A DNA stretch of 64,000 nt from assembly GCF_030053895.1 (NCBI RefSeq), contig NZ_CP125781.1, positions 868,001 to 932,000 on the forward strand. Reading direction: 5' to 3'. Positions 1 through 8,093 of this stretch are shown in pieces (within the stretch, counting starts at the first letter, position 1; each line of letters begins with the position of its first letter). The position numbers were made by a program, and so were the translations under genes. The stretch is from Trabulsiella odontotermitis (GTDB taxonomy: Bacteria > Pseudomonadota > Gammaproteobacteria > Enterobacterales > Enterobacteriaceae). Under the pieces are notes generated by a model that ran no database searches, was not told where the DNA came from, and saw nothing but the letters and a program-made list of their open reading frames with translations.

Positions 1-2220
1 CACGGCGAGCGTACCGGCGCGGCGCGGCGCACGTTTACCCAGCACAAAGGTCGCAATTGCGCCGACAATCGCAATCAGCGCCGCCGGGGACCAGTCGAGA
101 TTAAGCGTTGGCAGGGCAGGGACCGCCCACTGCTGATGTTCGGCAATCTGCGTGATAACCGGGCGAACCCACTGCTGCAAACCGTAATCCGGGAACAGGC
201 CGCCCAGAATCACCAGCGCGGCGAGAATGCCGGTGGCCACCCGCATCGCCAGCGGTGCGTCTTCCACTGCGCCACCCTTCCACGGGGAGAAGAACAGCAC
301 GCGGACAATACGCAGGTAGTAAATCGCCCCTAGTACGCTGCCCGCCAGGAACAAGGCGGCAACGGCCAGCGCGTCGGCTTTGACCGCCGCGTAGATCATC
401 ATGAACTTGCTAAAGAAGCCGCTAAAGGGCGGTAAGCCCATCACCGCCAGCGCGCCGATGGCGAAACACAGAGCGGTAAACGGCATCACCCGGCCGAGGC
501 CTGCGATATCCGACAGCTTCTTCCCGGCGGCGCGGGCAATCAGGCCGCCTGCGGCCAGGAACAGCAGGTTTTTGAAGATGGCGTGGTTCATCACGTGCAG
601 CAGCGCACTGGCAACGCTCAGGCTGGTCAACAGCCCCAGCATGGCGAGGATTTCACCCACCTGGGCCAGCGTGGAAAAAGCCAGAATGCGCTTAAGGTTC
701 TGCTCGCGCAGGGCCATCACCTCCCCGTAAATCACCGTCATGCAGCCAAGCCCGGTGACCACCATGCCAAACGCCGGGTGGGTACCCACCGCCAGCAGGT
801 GCCCGGTCAGACTGGTTCCGAGGACGATAAGGAAGATTTTCACCAGCCCGAAGACACCGGCTTTGGTCAAAATGCCGGACATCAGCGCGGAGATAGATGA
901 CGGCGCAACCGGGTGAGCATCCGGCAGCCAGCCGTGCATCGGCCACAGGCCTGCTTTAACGCCCAGGCCAATCAGGAAACAGAGGCCGATAACGGCAGCA
1001 AATACCGGAGTCAGCTGTGTGGCCTGTGCGGCGATAATCGACATGTCGAAGCTGCCAAAACGGGTATGGCAGACCAGAATGCCGAAGTGCATGATGTACG
1101 CGCCGGTACAGCACATCAGGAAGTACTTACGCCCGGCTTTTAATGCCTCTGGCGTGCGTTCGTGAACGACAAGGAAATACGAGCTCCAGGTCATTAATTC
1201 CCAGAACAGGTAGAAATTGCCAAAGTCCTCGGCGGAAGCAACGCCAATCAAGGAACCGGCCATTAAGAACAGGAAGAAATAATAGCGGTTGGCGTGCTCA
1301 TCATGGCGCATATACGCCTGAGAATAGATGACTGCCACCGTAATCAGCCCGGCAAACAGCACCGAGAATAAATGGGACAGGCTGTCGCCGTTATTATGCT
1401 GCCAGACCAACACCAGTGTCGCCAGGGCAATAACCACCGCGCAACGGTCGCGTAATGTCGCATTTATTTTACCCACTGCGTACAGCACAAAGCCGCCGAC
1501 ATAAGGCAATATTACCCAGTAATGCCACGGGGTTTCGAAATTTGGTACCGGGGTTTTTACCGAGGCGGTTGTATAGTGTTCGGCAAGGTGTAATAACGAT
1601 TCCGGCATCAGGCTGAGATACACCGTAACAGCGGTTAATATAAACAGCAGGATCCAGCGTGCTGACAATAATTCCGTTGTGAACGAAGCCACAGGCGCGG
1701 CATTATTATCAGGTTCCAGGCACACGCGCTGAATAACAATAATATAGTAAATTGACGCCAGAATAGTCGCCAGCGTCGCGATTGCGGCAATGGCCCATTC
1801 TCCTTGTTCCATTGCGCCATATAAAATCAGAAACTTGCTGAATGAGCCTTTAAAGGGGGACAGCCCCATCACCGAGAACAGACCGAAGCCAAACAGCAAT
1901 GACGCCAGAGGCCAGCGCGAGCCGCTGCCAGCCAGCTTATCCAGCTCACTTGAGCCGTTACGCTTAATAAGATACGCCGCACTGAGGATGGTCAGCAGGC
2001 GCATAACCACCTGTAACCCCAAATGCATCAATGCGCCGGTTTCACCCGGTGCGCTATCAAGACCAAATCCCAACAATACATAGCCCAGCTCTGCCAGCGT
2101 GGAGAAAAGCAGCAGCCTGGACAGATTGCGGATATGTAATAACGCCATTACTTCACCAGCCAATAATATTAGTGTTCCTGACCAGGCGAGTAATGGAATG
2201 CCGAACAAAGATACTCCCAT
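1..2220 (-). CDS. cooM: CooM-like membrane subunit of CO-induced energy-converting hydrogenase (partial)
   Basis: The minus-strand frame is open from an ATG at 2220-2218 to the left edge (740 codons, no stop), so the gene is cut by the window. A GAGGA ribosome site precedes the ATG. The protein is a chain of membrane helices of the NuoL/NuoM/Mrp antiporter type. A complete antiporter module spans about residues 235-690, with the conserved Glu in FWELMTW (341), Lys in GVKAGLWPMHGWLPDAH (422), Lys in LTKAG (453) and NHAIFK (546-550). Residues 1-210 repeat only the second half of such a module. A further segment starts near 705. CooM proteins are very long fusions of this kind and pump ions while electrons from CO reduce protons. 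HyfB-type hydrogenase-4 subunits are the alternative, but the neighbouring coo genes favour CooM. Confidence 0.8.
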   Translation of the reverse strand, partial: MGVSLFGIPLLAWSGTLILLAGEVMALLHIRNLSRLLLFSTLAELGYVLLGFGLDSAPGETGALMHLGLQVVMRLLTILSAAYLIKRNGSSELDKLAGSGSRWPLASLLFGFGLFSVMGLSPFKGSFSKFLILYGAMEQGEWAIAAIATLATILASIYYIIVIQRVCLEPDNNAAPVASFTTELLSARWILLFILTAVTVYLSLMPESLLHLAEHYTTASVKTPVPNFETPWHYWVILPYVGGFVLYAVGKINATLRDRCAVVIALATLVLVWQHNNGDSLSHLFSVLFAGLITVAVIYSQAYMRHDEHANRYYFFLFLMAGSLIGVASAEDFGNFYLFWELMTWSSYFLVVHERTPEALKAGRKYFLMCCTGAYIMHFGILVCHTRFGSFDMSIIAAQATQLTPVFAAVIGLCFLIGLGVKAGLWPMHGWLPDAHPVAPSSISALMSGILTKAGVFGLVKIFLIVLGTSLTGHLLAVGTHPAFGMVVTGLGCMTVIYGEVMALREQNLKRILAFSTLAQVGEILAMLGLLTSLSVASALLHVMNHAIFKNLLFLAAGGLIARAAGKKLSDIAGLGRVMPFTALCFAIGALAVMGLPPFSGFFSKFMMIYAAVKADALAVAALFLAGSVLGAIYYLRIVRVLFFSPWKGGAVEDAPLAMRVATGILAALVILGGLFPDYGLQQWVRPVITQIAEHQQWAVPALPTLNLDWSPAALIAIVGAIATFVLGKRAPRRAGTLAV

Positions 2221-2285
2221 TTATTCCTCACGATACGTAGAGAGCGGATAGGCGAGAGTGAATTTATTAAATGACGGCATTCTTG

Positions 2286-2305
2286 TCTGTCAGCTAGCTG
2301 ACAGA
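2286..2305. promoter_or_regulatory. Perfect 20-bp palindrome, CooA-type operator
   Basis: TCTGTCAGCTAGCTGACAGA is its own reverse complement over all 20 bases. Its core, TGTCA-N6-TGACA, follows the binding pattern of CooA, the CO-sensing haem regulator of the CRP/FNR family (TGTCA-N6-CGACA type in Rhodospirillum). It is neither a CRP site (TGTGA-N6-TCACA) nor an FNR site. Its place between the hydrogenase and CO dehydrogenase operons fits CO-dependent activation. No cooA gene is in the window, so the binding protein is inferred. Confidence 0.7.
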
Positions 2306-2490
2306 TATTTCGCGGCGAAACTGGGAATATGATTACCAGTCAGACAGTTATTAATAAAATATTAACAACTACCCGACTAAAGTATGAACGGCATCACTGT
2401 ATTAATGAGAATGAATATTAATACGCCTAAAGGGGTGGTGAATAAATTAATGCCGTTGGGGGTTTTCAGGATTATTTCATCGCAATATTG

Positions 2491-2504
2491 ATGATCTTAA
2501 TCAA
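2491..2504. promoter_or_regulatory. FNR-like box upstream of hypC
   Basis: ATGAT-CTTA-ATCAA matches the FNR consensus TTGAT-N4-ATCAA at 9 of 10 fixed positions. The centre at 2497.5 would put a class-II start site near 2539, about 70 bases before hypC; the -10 candidate there (AATTAT at 2530-2535) is weak. It suggests anaerobic activation of the hyp/coo operon. Confidence 0.55.
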
Positions 2505-2607
2505 GAAAAAACCACTTTTTTATCAGGGAAATTATTTACCCCCTGGAGGTGATGATCTCATCGCCCCCGGCGGTGTCCACGCAGACAGAAGTCGGAGAGC
2601 GTCGCGT

Positions 2608-2853
2608 ATGTGTTTGGGTATCCCAGGGCAAATTCTGGAAATAAAAGATGCCGACAACCTGATGGCCGTGGTGTCGGTGGCCGGGGTCAAGCGGGAGGTC
2701 AATATCGCCTGTCTGATTGGCCCGCAGCAGACGCCCGAGGACTGTGTGGGCTTTTGGGTGCTGGTGCATGTGGGGTTCGCCATGGCGCGGATTGATGAGC
2801 AGGAAGCGGCCGAGATGCTTATCGCGCTGAGCGAACTCGATGAAATCGGCTAA
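2608..2853 (+). CDS. hypC: HypC hydrogenase maturation chaperone
   Basis: This 81-residue protein begins MCLGIPGQI, the HypC signature. The essential Cys2 carries the Fe(CN)2CO unit together with HypD, and the conserved His in VHVGFAM is at residue 54. HypC delivers the assembled iron group to the large-subunit precursor of [NiFe] hydrogenase, here presumably the CO-linked enzyme. The same frame is open 40 codons further upstream, but that extension is unlike HypC, and GGAGAG sits 8 bases before the ATG at 2608, so that start is chosen. It is the first gene of the rightward operon, 24 bases before hypA. Confidence 0.93.
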   Translation: MCLGIPGQILEIKDADNLMAVVSVAGVKREVNIACLIGPQQTPEDCVGFWVLVHVGFAMARIDEQEAAEMLIALSELDEIG

Positions 2854-2877
2854 CGACCTGAGCAGGAGAGCCAACAG

Positions 2878-3216
2878 ATGCATGAAGCGGCATTAACCCA
2901 GGGACTGGTGAAGATTCTGATTGCCGAGGCCGAGCGCCATCAGGTGGAGCGTATCACCCGGGTGCGGCTGAAAATCGGAAAAATGCGCGCGGTAGAGCCG
3001 CAGTCGATGACCTTCTGTTTTGCCGCCTTTGCCGCCGGAACCCTGGCGGAAGACGCGGAGCTGGTTATCGACGCGCTGCCCGCCATCGCGCGGTGTCAGG
3101 CCTGTGGTAACGATTTTGAAGTGATCAAATTCCATTTTCAATGTGCCCTTTGTCACAGCCGGGATGTCCAGCTTATCCAGGGTGACGAACTCTACATTGA
3201 AAGTTTTGATGCGTGA
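2878..3216 (+). CDS. hypA: HypA nickel insertion protein
   Basis: The 112-residue product has the HypA layout: N-terminal MHE with the Ni-binding His2, and a C-terminal zinc site made of two CxxC pairs (Cys73/76 and Cys89/92). HypA works with HypB to place nickel into [NiFe] hydrogenase. A GGAGAG ribosome site lies just upstream. The gene follows hypC and precedes cooF by 16 bases, so maturation and CO dehydrogenase genes share a transcript. It may serve only the CO-linked hydrogenase, since enterics normally carry another hyp set elsewhere. Confidence 0.93.
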   Translation: MHEAALTQGLVKILIAEAERHQVERITRVRLKIGKMRAVEPQSMTFCFAAFAAGTLAEDAELVIDALPAIARCQACGNDFEVIKFHFQCALCHSRDVQLIQGDELYIESFDA

Positions 3217-3232
3217 GGTAGAGGGTAACGAC

Positions 3233-3811
3233 ATGAAAAAAAAGGAAAATGTCATGATTTACGCCAATGCGCAGAAATGCCTTGGCTGCCATAGCTGTGA
3301 AATGGCCTGTGCGGTCAGTCACGGTGGGGATAACGGGTTGTTTGCTGCGGTTCGGGACCAGCTTCCGCTCCATCCGCGCATCAAGGTGGTGGCAACGGGT
3401 GAGGTCAATATTCCGATGCAGTGCCGCCAGTGTGATAACGCCCCCTGCGCGATGGTCTGTCCCACCGGGGCCTGCCGTCAGACGGATGGACAGGTGTTTA
3501 TCAACGAGGCCAACTGCGTCGGCTGCAAGCTGTGCGTGATGGTCTGCCCGTTTGGCTCCATCACCGTACGGCGCACTGAGCAGCAAAGCACCTGGAGCGT
3601 GACCAACCAGGGCGTGGCGCAAAAATGTGACCTCTGTGCTTCCTGGTGTAAAGAGAATGGCAAAGAAAATACCGCGTGCGTCGAGGCCTGCCCGACGAAA
3701 GCGATAAGCCTGGTGGATATGCAGACTTATCGTCAGGCACTCATTAAGGCCAGAGCCAAAGAGCTGGCCCAATCCCAGAAAAATATCGATTTGGTCTTAA
3801 GGGGAATGTAA
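3233..3811 (+). CDS. cooF: CooF-like four-cluster ferredoxin of CO dehydrogenase
   Basis: The 192-residue polyferredoxin carries electrons from CooS to the membrane hydrogenase. Four cysteine groups are visible: Cys16/19/22/26, Cys64/67/72/76, Cys95/98/101/105 and a spaced group at Cys132/135/139/149/153. This is the DMSO reductase B/HycB-like pattern typical of CooF. The frame is open upstream, overlapping hypA, but the ATG at 3233 with AGAGGG before it gives the usual CooF length; an ATG at 3254 is also possible. The stop overlaps the cooS start by one base (TAATG), so the two are translationally coupled. Confidence 0.9.
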   Translation: MKKKENVMIYANAQKCLGCHSCEMACAVSHGGDNGLFAAVRDQLPLHPRIKVVATGEVNIPMQCRQCDNAPCAMVCPTGACRQTDGQVFINEANCVGCKLCVMVCPFGSITVRRTEQQSTWSVTNQGVAQKCDLCASWCKENGKENTACVEACPTKAISLVDMQTYRQALIKARAKELAQSQKNIDLVLRGM

Positions 3812-5721
3812 TGGATATCAAAACCAGAACGAGCGATCCCGCCACCATCGCCCTGTGCCCGGTAGCGGAACAAGAGGGCATTGCGACCGTATTCGATCGT
3901 CATCAGATGCAACAACCCCAGTGCGGTTTTGGTAGCCTCGGGCTGTGCTGCCGTATTTGCTGGAAGGGGCCATGCCGTGTCGATCCGTTTGGCGACGGGC
4001 CGCAGTACGGGATTTGCGGTGCCAACAAAGACACCATCGTGGCGCGTAACCTGATCCGTATGATGGCCGCAGGAGCGGCAGGCCACTCCGAGCACGGTCG
4101 CCACATTGCGCTGGCCATGCAGCGCGTGGGTAAAGGCGAACTGCCGGATTACCAGATTCGCGACCCGCAAAAACTGCGCGGCGTGGCGAAACGCCTGGAT
4201 ATCGAAGTGGAAGGGCGTACCACGCAGGAAATTGCGTATGACGTGGCGACCAGGACGCTGGAAGATTACCAGAATCAGGACAGCAAAAAGCCGTGCCACT
4301 GGCTGAATGCTTCCCTGCCACCGCGCCGCCTGTCGCGACTGAGCAAACTCGGCGTACTGCCGCACAACATTGATGCCACCGTGGCACAGATCATGGCGCG
4401 TACCCATATCGGCTGCGACGCGGACCCCACCAACCTGGTGCTTGGCGGTTTGCGTGGCGCGCTGTCGGATTTTGACGGCATGGTACTGGCAACCGAGCTG
4501 TCGGATGCCATGTTTGGCACGCCAAAACCGGTGGTCACCCAGGCCAACATTGGCGTTATCAAGAAAACCGCCGTCAATATCGCGGTAAACGGCCATAATC
4601 CGCTGCTCAGCGAAGTGATTTGCGACGTGGCAGGTGAAATGCAGAGCATCGCGCGTGATGCCGGGGCCGTTGACGGCATTAACATCGTCGGTATCTGCTG
4701 CACCGGTAACGAAGTGATGATGCGCCACGGCATTCCACTGGCGACCAACTATCTGTCGCAGGAGATGGCGATTTTCACCGGCGCGCTCGACGCGATGGTG
4801 CTGGACGTACAGTGCATCATGCCGTCCCTGTCGGCCATCAGTGAGTGCTATCACACCGAGTGTATCACCACCGCAGATGAGAACAAAATCCAGGGGGCGC
4901 GCCACGTCAGCTTCCACGAAGACCACGCGCGCGACACGGCGCGCAAAATCGTGCAGTACGCTATCGACGCGTATGGCCGCCGCGATAATTCCAAGATAAA
5001 AATCCCGGATATCAAACAGACCGCGATTGTGGGTTTCAGTACCGAAGCGGTGATGGATGCGCTGGCATTGCTGAACCCGGACGATCCGCTGGCCCCGCTG
5101 GTAGAGAACATTGCCAACGGCAATATCCTCGGCGTGGCGCTGTTTGCCGGCTGTAACACCACCCGCGTGAAGCAGGATGACAGCTACCAGACCATCGCCA
5201 GAATCCTCGCGCGCAACAACGTGCTGATGCTGGCAACCGGCTGTGGCGCAGGGGCCTTTGCCAAAAACGGAATGATGAACCAGCAGGCGACCGAAGCCTG
5301 GGCCGGGGATTCACTAAAAGCGGTACTGACCGCAATCGGCACCGCTGCCGGGCTGGAAGGGCCGCTGCCACTGGTGCTGCATATGGGCTCGTGCGTCGAC
5401 AACAGCCGTGCCGTGCTGCTGGCCACTGCGCTTGCGGATAAGCTGAATGTCGATCTCAGCGATCTGCCGCTCGTAGCATCCGCACCGGAAGCGATGTCTG
5501 AAAAAGCGATCGCCATCGCTTCCTGGGGAGTAGCTCTTGGTTTGCCCACACATCTGGGCGTTGTGCCGCACGTGACCGGTTCGCAAGTGGTGACCGATCT
5601 CATCACCGAACAGTCCAAAGAACTGCTCGACGGCTATTTCCTGGTGGAAACCGATCCGACACTGGCGGCGGAAAAACTGGTGGCGGTGATGAAAGAGAAA
5701 CGCCGCGCCCTGGGGATTTAA
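3811..5721 (+). CDS. cooS: CooS anaerobic Ni-Fe carbon monoxide dehydrogenase catalytic subunit
   Basis: This 636-residue enzyme oxidises CO with water to CO2, two protons and two electrons. All metal ligands of the family are present, each three residues below the Rhodospirillum rubrum numbering. The D cluster has Cys38 and Cys46. The B cluster has Cys47, Cys50, Cys55 and Cys69. The C cluster has His262, Cys297, Cys335, Cys448, Cys478 and Cys528. The acid-base Lys565 and a histidine row (His92, 95, 98) are also there, so the enzyme should be active. It is translationally coupled to cooF and followed by cooC, cooT and cooJ, the nickel-insertion genes. Confidence 0.97.
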   Translation: MDIKTRTSDPATIALCPVAEQEGIATVFDRHQMQQPQCGFGSLGLCCRICWKGPCRVDPFGDGPQYGICGANKDTIVARNLIRMMAAGAAGHSEHGRHIALAMQRVGKGELPDYQIRDPQKLRGVAKRLDIEVEGRTTQEIAYDVATRTLEDYQNQDSKKPCHWLNASLPPRRLSRLSKLGVLPHNIDATVAQIMARTHIGCDADPTNLVLGGLRGALSDFDGMVLATELSDAMFGTPKPVVTQANIGVIKKTAVNIAVNGHNPLLSEVICDVAGEMQSIARDAGAVDGINIVGICCTGNEVMMRHGIPLATNYLSQEMAIFTGALDAMVLDVQCIMPSLSAISECYHTECITTADENKIQGARHVSFHEDHARDTARKIVQYAIDAYGRRDNSKIKIPDIKQTAIVGFSTEAVMDALALLNPDDPLAPLVENIANGNILGVALFAGCNTTRVKQDDSYQTIARILARNNVLMLATGCGAGAFAKNGMMNQQATEAWAGDSLKAVLTAIGTAAGLEGPLPLVLHMGSCVDNSRAVLLATALADKLNVDLSDLPLVASAPEAMSEKAIAIASWGVALGLPTHLGVVPHVTGSQVVTDLITEQSKELLDGYFLVETDPTLAAEKLVAVMKEKRRALGI

Positions 5722-5728
5722 CCCCTTA

Positions 5729-5757
5729 TCAGCCCGCATCACCGCGATGCGGGCTGA
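5729..5757 (+). terminator. Strong stem-loop between cooS and cooC
   Basis: A perfect 12-bp stem (TCAGCCCGCATC with GATGCGGGCTGA) closes a 5-base loop directly after the cooS stop. No U run follows, so it is more likely an mRNA-stabilising or partial attenuation element than a full terminator. It would favour high CooS/CooF over the accessory proteins downstream. Confidence 0.55.
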
Positions 5758-5781
5758 CTCTATTTGGTTGACGAGGTTGAA

Positions 5782-6552
5782 ATGAAAATAGCCATTGCAG
5801 GCAAAGGCGGCGTCGGCAAAACCACGCTGGCAGGGCTGTTAGCCCGTTCATGGGCGGCAGAGGGGAAACAGGTGCTGGCGATAGATGCCGATCCGGATGC
5901 CAATCTGGCCTCGGCGCTGGGCATTCCCGCCGAGCGCTGTGCTGAGCTGCAGCCTTTTTCGCGCATGAAAGAGCTGGCAATGGAGCGCACCGGGGCGGGG
6001 GCAGGCTTCGGCAGCCTGTTTATCCTCAACCCGAAAGTCGACGATCTGCCGGAGATGTTCTGTGTACAACATGAAGGCGTGCGCCTGCTGCAAATGGGGA
6101 CCGTCGAGCATGGCGGCACCGGCTGCGTCTGCCCGGAACATACCCTGCTGCGCCGCCTGATGAGCCACTTGTTGCTTGAGCGCGATGACGTGGTGGTGAT
6201 GGACATGGAAGCGGGCATTGAGCACCTCGGGCGCTCGACCGCCGAAGCGGTGGACGTGCTGGTGGTGGTGGTTGAGCCCGGCCAGCGCAGCATCCAGACT
6301 GCCCAGCAAATTGGCCAACTGGCGGCGGATATCGGTATTCGCAAGCTGGCGTATGTCGGCAGCAAAATTGCCCGTCCTTCCGATAAAACCTTCCTGCAAT
6401 CGGCGCTAAATGAAGAACAGATCCTGGGATATCTGTCGCTGAGCGAGACTATTCGTGGCGCGGATTTAAGCGGTAGCGCGCCTTTCGATCTCGGCGGCGA
6501 GTTTATGGCGGAACTGGCGGTTATCAGGCAACGCCTGACAGCCCTGTGTTAA
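5782..6552 (+). CDS. cooC: CooC nickel-insertion ATPase for CO dehydrogenase
   Basis: The 256-residue protein starts MKIAIAGKGGVGKTT, a deviant Walker A (residues 7-15) of the MinD/SIMIBI class. The nickel-binding Cys115-Val-Cys117 pair (CxC) typical of CooC is present. CooC dimers bind Ni and use ATP to load the C cluster of CooS. An upstream TTG at 5764 is in frame, but the ATG at 5782 with GAGG before it gives the family start. It lies 60 bases after cooS, beyond a stem-loop, and 15 bases before cooT. Confidence 0.93.
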   Translation: MKIAIAGKGGVGKTTLAGLLARSWAAEGKQVLAIDADPDANLASALGIPAERCAELQPFSRMKELAMERTGAGAGFGSLFILNPKVDDLPEMFCVQHEGVRLLQMGTVEHGGTGCVCPEHTLLRRLMSHLLLERDDVVVMDMEAGIEHLGRSTAEAVDVLVVVVEPGQRSIQTAQQIGQLAADIGIRKLAYVGSKIARPSDKTFLQSALNEEQILGYLSLSETIRGADLSGSAPFDLGGEFMAELAVIRQRLTALC

Positions 6553-6567
6553 ACGAGGAGAACGAAC

Positions 6568-6768
6568 ATGTGTCAACTGCGTGTGCGCGTGTTGCTGGCG
6601 GAAAACCACGAAGAGCTGCTCGACGAGGTCACCCATATCGCCAGTGATGCGGACAAAGTGACGATTTCGCGCCTGTTCGAAGCAGATCGTGAACTGTTCG
6701 GGTTTGAGATTAAAGAGATTGATTGCATGCACAGCCGGGTACTGGTGACCCCGTGTGCGGCAGGCTAA
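6568..6768 (+). CDS. cooT: CooT small nickel-binding accessory protein
   Basis: The 66-residue protein begins MCQL, with the conserved Cys2 that in CooT ligates nickel in a homodimer. The body is a beta-rich domain with alternating acidic and hydrophobic residues. Its length and position between cooC and cooJ match the R. rubrum cooCTJ order. An AGGAG ribosome site precedes the ATG. Assignment rests on context plus the Cys2 motif, since these proteins are short and variable. Confidence 0.85.
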   Translation: MCQLRVRVLLAENHEELLDEVTHIASDADKVTISRLFEADRELFGFEIKEIDCMHSRVLVTPCAAG

Positions 6769-6785
6769 AAACGGGGAGAATGCTG

Positions 6786-7034
6786 ATGATTGAAGTCCCG
6801 CTGTTAAAGAAACTGCATGTGCTCATACCCCACTGGCGTGAACACAACGACGAGCATATCGCCGAAATGGAAAAGTACCTGCACGCGCTCGAAGCCGAAG
6901 GGCAGCATGAGCTGACGAACCGCTGTCGGGAAACCCTGGTACAGATGGCGCTGGTGAGTGAAAAACTGGCGCTGATGGCACAACAGCTTAAGCCGGTGAA
7001 ACTGCCGGGGCGGGGGGACCGCAATGTGCGATAA
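6786..7034 (+). CDS. cooJ: CooJ-like nickel chaperone lacking the His-rich tail
   Basis: The 82-residue helical protein carries HWREHNDEH at residues 16-24. This fits the HW-x2-H-x3-H pattern that, to my knowledge, marks the N-terminal nickel site of CooJ proteins. The remainder is a predicted coiled coil. The His/Cys-rich C-terminal tail of R. rubrum CooJ is absent. ATGs occur at 6780 and 6786; GGGGAG (6773-6778) is one base from the first and seven from the second, so 6786 is chosen. The end overlaps hypB by 11 bases, so the two are probably coupled. Confidence 0.75.
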   Translation: MIEVPLLKKLHVLIPHWREHNDEHIAEMEKYLHALEAEGQHELTNRCRETLVQMALVSEKLALMAQQLKPVKLPGRGDRNVR

Positions 7035-7839
7035 CTGTGGGTGCAATATTCCGCACCGGAGCCATATCAGCCTGGGTAACGGGGTTATCCATGCCATTTC
7101 ACCGGTGAAAAGCGAAGCCTCCCATACGGTGCAGGTGCTGAAAAACCTGATGCAGGATAACGACCATCTGGCGCAGCACAATCGTCAGCATTTTGATGCC
7201 CACGGCACCCGGGTCTTCAACCTGATGTCCTCGCCCGGCAGCGGCAAGACATCGCTGCTGGAGGTTACCATCGAGCAACTGCTGGCGCGGGGTTTACGCG
7301 TGGCGGTGATTGAAGGGGATCTGGAGACCGAAAACGACGCCGTGCGCCTGCGCCGTAAAGGGGTGCCGGTGGTGCAGGTAACCACCGGCATGGCCTGTCA
7401 TCTGGACGCGCAGATGATCCACAATGCCTGGCATACGCTCAGCGCCGAACCGGTAGATATTCTGTTTATTGAAAACGTCGGCAATCTGGTCTGCCCGGCC
7501 AGCTTCGATCTGGGCCAGCATCATAACGTGGTGCTGCTGTCAGTACCGGAAGGGGACGACAAGCCAGAAAAATACCCGGTGATGTTCCGCCAGGCGGAAG
7601 CTGTGCTGGTCACCAAGATCGACCTGCTGCCATACTTCACGGAATTCAGCACAGAACGCGTGCAAGAGGAAATCGGGGGGTTGGCCCCGGGAGCCGAATT
7701 ACTGATGCTTTCAACCAAAATCCCGGAGGGCATGGTACGTTGGTTGGGATGGCTCCTGGATAAAACGCAGAAGAGAGCGGAGTTTGAAAAATTCGGTGCG
7801 GCAGGAACAGCCGACCAGTTGCTGCCAACGCTAAATTAG
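7024..7839 (+). CDS. hypB: HypB nickel-binding GTPase
   Basis: This 271-residue SIMIBI GTPase supplies nickel to hydrogenase with HypA. The N terminus MCDNCGC has the Cys2/Cys5/Cys7 high-affinity nickel site seen in E. coli HypB. There is no long polyhistidine stretch, so it is a transfer rather than a storage type. The P loop SSPGSGKT lies at residues 69-76. It ends the tight operon hypC-hypA-cooFSCTJ-hypB. The position next to cooJ places both nickel-insertion routes, for CooS and for the hydrogenase, under one promoter. Confidence 0.95.
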   Translation: MCDNCGCNIPHRSHISLGNGVIHAISPVKSEASHTVQVLKNLMQDNDHLAQHNRQHFDAHGTRVFNLMSSPGSGKTSLLEVTIEQLLARGLRVAVIEGDLETENDAVRLRRKGVPVVQVTTGMACHLDAQMIHNAWHTLSAEPVDILFIENVGNLVCPASFDLGQHHNVVLLSVPEGDDKPEKYPVMFRQAEAVLVTKIDLLPYFTEFSTERVQEEIGGLAPGAELLMLSTKIPEGMVRWLGWLLDKTQKRAEFEKFGAAGTADQLLPTLN

Positions 7840-8093
7840 CGGTTCTTGGCTGCCCTGTAAATTTTGGATGTTGGGGCCCTTGTGTGGCGTTGTAACTACA
7901 GGCTGGCGTTGGAGGACTGGTGCTGATCGCCGCCGCGCGTCTGGCATAGCCGATTTTTAAGGAAGCGCTTACAGGAATGTGATTTAAAGCATAACCCGTT
8001 GTATCAAATGGGGAAATGAAGTTTTACGTTAACAACATGTCTTCGCGTAGCTGGTCGTCGGGTACCGAGGATAAAACTAATTAGGTGATAACT

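Larger units (their letters stand above)
2221..2607. promoter_or_regulatory. Divergent control region between cooM and hypC
   Basis: This 387-bp AT-rich stretch has no gene and separates the two divergent coo operons. It holds the palindrome at 2286-2305 and the FNR-like box at 2491-2504. A possible -10 for cooM (minus strand, TAAATT at 2266-2261) lies about one class-II activator distance from the palindrome. A TATGAT hexamer at 2328-2333 could be the -10 of a rightward promoter. The hypC ribosome site GGAGAG is at 2594-2599. The promoter assignments are by eye only. Confidence 0.6.

Noticed and set aside
2281..2310. CRP site between cooM and hypC
   Set aside because: The palindrome arms are TGTCA/TGACA, not TGTGA/TCACA.
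2488..2607. Upstream extension of hypC (40 codons in frame)
   Set aside because: HypC must begin MC; the extension overlaps the FNR-like site and has no family match, while GGAGAG fits the internal ATG.
3733..4926. 397-codon open frame antisense to cooS
   Set aside because: It is a shadow of the GC-rich cooS codons; the sense strand encodes an enzyme with every metal ligand intact.
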